Positions 58,601 through 64,000 of a stretch of 64,000 nucleotides of DNA are shown here, piece after piece. The translations under genes were made by a program, and so were the position numbers. The notes under the pieces are model-generated. The model had not been told where the DNA came from. It did not search any database and saw only the letters and a program-made list of their open reading frames with translations. The first letter of the stretch is position 1. The number at the start of each line of letters is the position of its first letter. Source of the DNA: Sisyra terminalis. Lineage: Eukaryota; Arthropoda; Insecta; Neuroptera; Sisyridae. The stretch covers positions 9,052,001 through 9,116,000 of the forward strand of contig OY292274.1 of NCBI GenBank assembly GCA_958496175.1. Reading direction: 5' to 3'.

Positions 58601-60245
58601 AAAAATACCTAACAAAACTAGACGATCATTTCAACCATCTCACAATAAACTTATTGGACAACAGTGAGATGATAATAATGAAGCTACAAAAAAGAAGGTT
58701 ACAAAAAGGGAATGTAATAGATTTGCCTGATAGATTTTGTAACTAAAAAAATATTCCTATTAAATATTTATTAAAAATTATTATTTCTTATTATATAGCT
58801 TTATTTTTATATATTACTTATCTTCTATTATTATAAAGAGGAATGATTTGATTGTTTGTTTGTTTTGAATAGTCTCCGAAACTACTTGACCGATTTGAAA
58901 AATTTTTTCACTGTTGGGAAGCTACACTATTTCCGGTGAACATAGGCTACATTCAATTTTCAAAAAAGTTAGGGATCCATACTAAAACTTCAATAATGTA
59001 ACCCAAGGTCTGAAAAAATTACCAAAAAACATTCTTACATCGCGTGCGCTGCGAAAATTATTGGTTATAGAACAAAATAATGTAGTACGATATTGCAGAA
59101 CATATCATTATCTACTTATAATCTACCTATTATAATCTTATTATACTTATAATCTATCTTTTATAAAAATAGAGCGACAACATATGTCTAACTATTATAG
59201 TTATGTCACAATAAGTATTTTTTCATTTTAAAAAATTTATATAAATGCCACCGCTATAAAAGCTCTTTTATTTATACTTTGGGATTAATCCTTATCAAAA
59301 TAAATGACTTCATATTTAAGTTTGCTTCAATACCATTATATAACTTTTTAAGTTATTCAATTTGAACATTCCATTCGAAAGATATCACAAACTTAAAAAT
59401 GTAAGTTATTTGAAAAATGTCGCATGGTCACCGCTTGGTTAGACGGCACTATAGTAAAGAATGGAACATCTGAATTTAATGAAACTTTATATTAAGATAC
59501 AACACAATTACCCACACATGATAAGCTACTTATCATTCCTTAAAAATAATAAGGGAATGTTTCCTTTACGTAAAAACTGAGGGATGAAAAAAAAAATTTA
59601 CTTAGGCGAGTTATGTATCATTGGAAAGGTATTTAAAAGTTAGAGAATGATCTGTATTAATCTTTTAAGTTTAACTTATAAAAATCACAGTAATTTAATT
59701 TTAAAAACAAAAACGTGCATTCGTGAAATATAAATGTTTTTATACATAATAAACACTAAATGTAATTATACGTTCATATACGTTCATTCTTTGCAACAGT
59801 TTATTAAATGTGTCTTTTTCAAGTTGACAAAATAGTGTTTTTAAGTATGATTATGCTTTTCGTAAAACAAATAAGAAAAATAAAAGTTTTCAGATACCAC
59901 TACCAATAGCAAATTTGAATAGAAAACATAATCTACACCTACGTTACGCAGACGAAGTTGCGGGGATCAGCTAATAAGTATATTAATGTTTCACATTATT
60001 TTTAGCATTGATATTGTTATTATTAACTATTATTATTATTCTTATTGCTACTGTTGATTATTTTTATGATTGTTGCTATTGCTATAAGAATCACTATTAT
60101 TGTTATTGTTGCTATTGATTGTTAAAAATCTTTGTACCTACTTATACAGCACTAATCTACTAGGACTAGTGCTTACATGTGATTGTCTATGGATTGAATG
60201 CACTTATTGCAACCCTATGCAGATTGTGCAATTTATTTAAAACAA
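58601..60245 (+). mobile_element. Jockey-type 3' end, second copy, split by a Helitron-like element
   Basis: 58601-58820 and 59975-60245 repeat 10055-10490: the last codons (KLDDHFNHLTINLLDN-type, DLPDRF), the ATTATT/TTGTTATTG-rich untranslated region and CTATGCAGATTGTGCAATTT. Only the extreme 3' end of the element was copied. A small duplication (AAGCTACAAAAAAGAAGG) occurs near 58680. Confidence 0.8.
58821..59974 (+). mobile_element. Helitron-like element, 1.15 kb, TCTTCTATTATTATAAAG 5' end
   Basis: It begins TCTTCTATTATTATAAAGAG after A and ends GTTGCGGGGATCAGCTAA before T. The 5' part (GTCTCCGAAACTACTTGACC, GAAGCTACACTATTTCCGG) is a subfamily common in insects; the 3' part is the main family. 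The undisturbed counterpart at 10251-10260 reads CTTA/TATATT. The right flank has four additional bases (TAAG), so the junction is not perfectly clean. Confidence 0.75.
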
Positions 60246-60666
60246 CTAAACTAATAGCTTATGTCTATACATTTAAATTTTTACCCAAGTTTTAGGATAA
60301 ATATTTGTTTCCGGATGTTCTTATTCCAAATTTAAAATTTTTATCCGAACCGAATGTATTGAAATTCAATATTATGATACAAAACAATTTTCCACTCATT
60401 GAAGGCTATATATATATCATTGCTTAAAAATAAAAAAAGTAAGATATACCCTACGTAAAACTAAGAGATGAAAAATAAATCTTTGGCAATAAAAAAGTGT
60501 GATAGATGTATCAATGGAAAGGTCAATCAAATTATAAAAAATATTTCATTTCACTATTATGGTTGAACAAAAAATTAGTATTATTAGTAAAATTAGTATT
60601 TTTATAAATAAAAAAGTATGTAAATATTTTTTTTAAATTTATTTATTGTATTTAAATTGAAAATAT

Positions 60667-61122
60667 TGTAACAGAAAGGGACAAAGTCTGCCTCTCTCTT
60701 TGTGTCATGCTGGCACGCGATTGGCTGAGTGACTTCTATCTCTCTCCCACCAATGCAAATGTAGATATAGATTGTTCTGAAAACATCTTGTAGGTGGTGG
60801 AACGTTCGCGAACAATGGAGTACATTCTAGAATGTTGGGTTGCAGGTATATAAGTCGCTCAGCTCAAGCCCAAGGACAGTCCTGTATGGAAATTCAGTTG
60901 TGAATTTCCGTTACAACAAAGCGATTACCAAGCGATTATTATTGTGATTTGAATTAAAAGTGATTAATGTCATTTAAGTGATTGTTTTGACAAGTGTAAT
61001 TGTGTAATAAAAAGTGAAATAAAACAAGTGATTGTTTAGTGTGAAAGTGATTATTTATTTCCAAAAGAAATTAAAAGAACGAATAACGCCATCTCAATAC
61101 AGTTTTGAGACGTCACGTTACA
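60667..61122 (+). mobile_element. Solo LTR, 456 bp, with heat-shock-type promoter
   Basis: It begins TGTAACAG and ends CGTTACA, a TG...CA LTR with a 6-bp terminal inversion (TGTAAC/GTTACA). The homologous unoccupied site near 55706 (AAAAATAT/TATATTTT) shows a 4-bp duplication, ATAT before and ATGT after, typical of Gypsy-type integration. U3 carries two CT repeats, CCAAT boxes, heat-shock elements, a TATA box and an initiator (see the promoter entry). AATAAA at about 61005 would sit in R, and U5 follows. There is no internal region, so it is a solo LTR left by recombination. Confidence 0.8.
60692..60880 (+). promoter_or_regulatory. GAGA + HSE + TATA + initiator promoter in LTR
   Basis: In order: CTCTCTCT (60692-60699) and CTCTCTC (60740-60746), GAGA-factor type; inverted CCAAT (60720) and CCAATGCAAAT (60750-60760, includes the octamer ATGCAAAT); GAAcgTTCgcGAA (60800-60812), a perfect three-unit heat-shock element; TTCtaGAAtgTTg (60825-60837), a second one in the same 5-bp register; TATATAA (60847-60853); and ACAGT (60876-60880) with A+1 31 bases after the TATA start. 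An A-rich leader follows. This is the layout of insect hsp70 promoters. Confidence 0.75.
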
Positions 61123-61139
61123 ATGTTATATTTTTTTGA

Positions 61140-61191
61140 TTCAAGAAGCCTGATGAAGTTACGATACGTAACGAAACGTAGCTAATTTGAA
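61140..61191 (+). ncRNA. Hammerhead-ribozyme-like motif, best copy
   Basis: CTGATGA (61150-61156) and GAAA (61173-61176) are the exact catalytic core boxes. Between them GTTACG/CGTAAC form a perfect stem II with loop ATA, after one unpaired A. ACGT (61176-61179) gives a minimal helix III with A at the cleavage position (61180). Helix I pairs AGC (61147-61149) with GCT (61181-61183) and TTCAA (61140-61144) with TTGAA (61187-61191), as in a type I hammerhead. The extra A before stem II is not canonical. Type I hammerheads with very short helix III are known in Penelope-like elements and related short retroelements. Confidence 0.5.
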
Positions 61192-61608
61192 TATTAAAAA
61201 ATATTAAATAAAAAAACCGATCTTAAACAACCTGAATTGTTTTCTTATTTGTAAAATAAGAACTATAAATTGTCTTGTAAATATCTAACACAGTACAGTA
61301 TTTTTTTATATATCACAGATTGTTCTTATGTTCTCATATACGAGAAAAATAAAGTTGATCAATATTTACAAACAAAAATTAAGTGTTTGTTTTAATTATT
61401 TTGAAATAATCATAGCTTACAACATTAGAATGAAAGTATTTTTAATACTTACAGCAATAAAGTGATTTTTAGTTTTTAATTGTTTGTCTAGTTCAATAAT
61501 TGAAAAAAATCCAAATTTAGTTTTCAGCAATCAAGCTTTCTAAAATTTTAATTTTTATGAACAATTAATGATTGTAACTCTGAGGCAATTATGTCTTCTG
61601 CTGGAGTA

Positions 61609-62166
61609 CAGTGGACCCCCGGTAATCCGACAAACAGTTTGCAGGGCAGAGTCGGATTAGCGAATTTATCGGATTATAGAGTACTGTCTAAGACCCCCTA
61701 TAGTCCGGAATTTTTTACGAATGAGTACCTTGTAATCCGACAAATTACAGATCCAATGATAAAATGATAAGATTCTACATGTTATATACATATTATGTAC
61801 TCTGAAGTACAAATCATACTTCATTATGTATGTATATGTCAAATTTAGTAAATTAAACAACACAATAGAGAGGTTACGTACATACAAATAATCAAAAATT
61901 ATTCATTTTATTGGTATTGATATTATTTTCTTGGGAAAAGAACATCAATATTTATTGTTTTATTATAAGCATTTGTTAATACATTATAGGTAAACAAAAG
62001 AATAGCTTTACCTATAGTATTAAGAAAATTTTCTTAATAGTAGTATTTTTTCTCTCTGTGTAGCGAAGATTGTCAAAAAAATATTCAATACATAATAAAT
62101 CATAGACCATGTCGGATTACAGGGGGTGCCGGATTAGCCGAGGGCCGGATTATCGGGGGTCCACTG
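61609..62166. mobile_element. Tigger/pogo-type MITE, 558 bp
   Basis: CAGTGGACCCCCGGTAATCC (61609) and, inverted, CAGTGGACCCCCGATAATCC (62166) are typical pogo/Tigger ends, flanked by TA on both sides. Further GTCGGATTA-type repeats lie inward on both sides. The interior is AT-rich; the minus frame 61666-61887 is not a transposase. Confidence 0.85.
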
Positions 62167-62252
62167 TATTTAGGATATATTTTTTTTAATAAACATCAGT
62201 TATAAAATAAAATAATTTCACACATATAGATATAGTCGCGGACATCCCCTAG

Positions 62253-63089
62253 TTAATTATAGAACAATAAGTTAAGTAAATAATAAATACATTTTCTACT
62301 TGGCTAACGGAATTAAAAAAAATCAAATATTATATTTCTACTTTTTATTATTTAAGGCTTTTGTTTTGTCCAGTCAAGTTAAGGTTCCCGTGCTGTTGAA
62401 TTCTTATTTCCAGTATTACTATCCCTGGAAAGGTTCTTATTTTGGGTTAAAGTTAAAAAAAATGAATACAATTGCATACAAAGAAATAATAATTAAGACT
62501 ACAGTGCACCAAGAGTTGGAGACAAGTTTTCCATTATGCACTACTATGAAATAACTAAAGGAAGGTTGTCTGTATCATTGATAAGGAGTTGTATAAGAAA
62601 CACAAAGAAATGCATTTGACTCTGTATTTCTAGTCCAGCCAGTGGGTAACTTGGTTATTAACTGAATCTGAGAAAAGATAATTTTGAATTGCACGTTCAA
62701 AAAGATAGAAAGGACAGATGTCGTTGAATATCTAAAATGTAATGTCAAACAGAAAATGTGGGGTGAGGAAAGGGAAAGAAAAGAAATCTGGTAAAGATGA
62801 ATACTATCACTCGTTGCATTTATTGAAGAAAAGTAATTCTTTTACTTTTAAAATTTTTTTGAATTATTTTCGTTTAAATTTTTTGGTCGCTATTCCTTGA
62901 TTTTTTGTTGGAATACATGATGATAAACATGCTCAAAATGCTACTTTGTACCTTTGGGAGAGAAAGTCTTATATATTTTTCTCAATATAAAAGTTTACAT
63001 TAATTATCTCAATAATTTGGAAAGAATGAAAATGAGAATACTTATAGATTTGCTAAGATGGTATTGTCTTTTGAGAAAATATATTCACA
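62253..63089. other. Unassigned sequence
   Basis: The 84-codon frame 62300-62554 has no start ATG of its own in a good context and no known motif. 62560-62840 looks like decayed coding or single-copy sequence (Lys/Glu-rich), not identified. Confidence 0.35.
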
Positions 63090-64000
63090 CTAGCTGATCC
63101 CCGCGACTTCGTCTGCGTAACGTTGGTGTTGTTTGTTTTCTTTTTGGGTTTGCTCCTTGTAGTGGAAAATGGAAATTTTTATTTTTCTATTTCTTTTACG
63201 AAAAACATAACCATACCTGAAAGCACTATTTTATCGACTTTTAAAGACACATTTAAAAAAAAACGGTTGCAAAGAATAAAATATTTGTATGTAATAATCA
63301 AATAATTTTCAAAAAATATTAATAAATATCTAAAAAGAGTATGTCTATTGCGTATACTTATGGTAGGTATACCTACCGTGGACCAAATAATATGTAAATC
63401 AATCAGCATCTATACATAAATAAAAAATATCGCCAAGTTCAATAAATTCGACCTTAATTATGAATAAAAAAAGTCGAAAGTTATCATAATACTCGCGTTA
63501 AAATAACAAAAGTTAAGGGTTAGTTAAGGGTCTAGATTTTGAATATTAGTAGAAATCTCATCTCACTTTTTCGATTCTAGAATGAACCTTTTTCCAAAAG
63601 CTATTGCTCTATTTCCATGTACAACACAACCGAAAAATTGAAATTTGTACAATTGCACGAAACCCAGTTTTTCCATAATCAAGTATAATCATTATGGATC
63701 TATAAAATTATTATTAAAATAGCTGAATTAAAACTATATAATTAAACCATATTGGATAGTCTAGGGGTCACCATACACGATTTGGCGTATGCTTTTTGCT
63801 CTGGAAGAGCATTTTAAATTTCTTTTATCATTATGACTTACCATAAAAATGTCGGTAAGTATTTTCTGTTAGGTCGCCGAATTTTAAGGGGTATTTGCCC
63901 TTTAACGTAATTATTTCAGATTTACAATATGTGAAGGCCAAAAAACTTCAAGCTCACTTATAAACTTAACTTAACCTTTTTCAGACATATTTATCAGTTT
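63090..64000 (-). mobile_element. Helitron-like element, runs off the window
   Basis: The 3' end CTAGCTGATCCCCGCGACTT is at 63090. The copy most resembles 17419-19595, including the block with TCTAGGGGTCACCATACACG and GGCGTATGC near 63770 that other copies lack. The 5' end is beyond 64000. Confidence 0.75.

Larger units (their letters stand above)
60248..62252 (+). mobile_element. Helitron-like element, decayed, with three internal insertions
   Basis: The 5' part (TTTTAGGATAAATATTTGTT, 60290) and the 3' part (CAATCAAGCTTTCTAAAATT, 61525; end GTCGCGGACATCCCCTAG, 62252) match the main family. Between them lie the hammerhead-like repeat (about 60640-61260), the solo LTR within it (60667-61122) and the Tigger MITE (61609-62166). 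It is one of the most diverged copies and therefore probably old. Confidence 0.6.

Overview
The window is AT-rich, intron-rich-looking animal DNA, almost certainly from an insect. The evidence is the repeat content: Jockey-type non-LTR elements, Penelope-like elements with a GIY-YIG nuclease, TC...CTAG Helitron-like repeats ending in the 'GAAGTCGCGGGGATCAGCTAG' type of tail, mariner/Tc1, pogo/Tigger, PIF/Harbinger and hAT pieces, and long foldback elements. A short 59-bp intron and an arthropod-type TATA/initiator agree. I cannot name the species. There are no rRNA genes, CRISPR arrays, operons or bacterial features, and most long reading frames are chance frames in repeats.

Layout. 1-5.1 kb: end of a non-LTR element, a non-autonomous TIR element with GGGTACAAAAGTAAC ends, and a 1.6-kb foldback. 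5.2-20 kb: a chain of Helitron-like copies, one nested inside another at 12.0-15.7 kb, plus a broken Jockey reverse transcriptase at 9.3-10.5 kb. In the middle lies one convincing host-type gene (16.62-17.06 kb): two exons, 95 codons, secreted, with a Tyr/His-rich C-terminus. 21.1-23.9 kb: a TIR element with TAA target duplications carries the remains of an uncharacterised conserved protein family and contains a nested PIF/Harbinger element. 26-34 kb: more Helitrons, Penelope-terminus and other foldbacks, and a mariner nested in a Helitron. 35.9-38.5 kb: a giant palindrome with a second foldback nested in one arm. 40.2-40.6 kb: a hAT end. 43.0-46.9 kb: a Penelope-like element split by a full Helitron. 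48.1-50.4 kb: two further inverted repeats. 51.3-52.5 kb: a Helitron. 55.4-55.8 kb: a tRNA-like and hammerhead-like repeat. 58.6-62.3 kb: a Jockey 3' end split by one Helitron-like element, followed by a second Helitron-like copy that contains a hammerhead-like repeat, which is in turn split by a solo LTR with heat-shock-type promoter architecture. 63.1 kb to the end: another Helitron.

Because several elements occur more than once, paired copies give 'empty sites'. These show directly that the Helitron-like repeats insert between A and T without duplication, that the solo LTR made a 4-bp duplication, and that two related foldbacks made 8-bp duplications. The items most worth following up are the heat-shock-type solo LTR (60667-61122), the TIR element with the uncharacterised protein family (21138-23932), the secreted Tyr/His peptide gene (16677-17023), and the recurrent hammerhead-like motif (61140, 55720, 50037, 26385).
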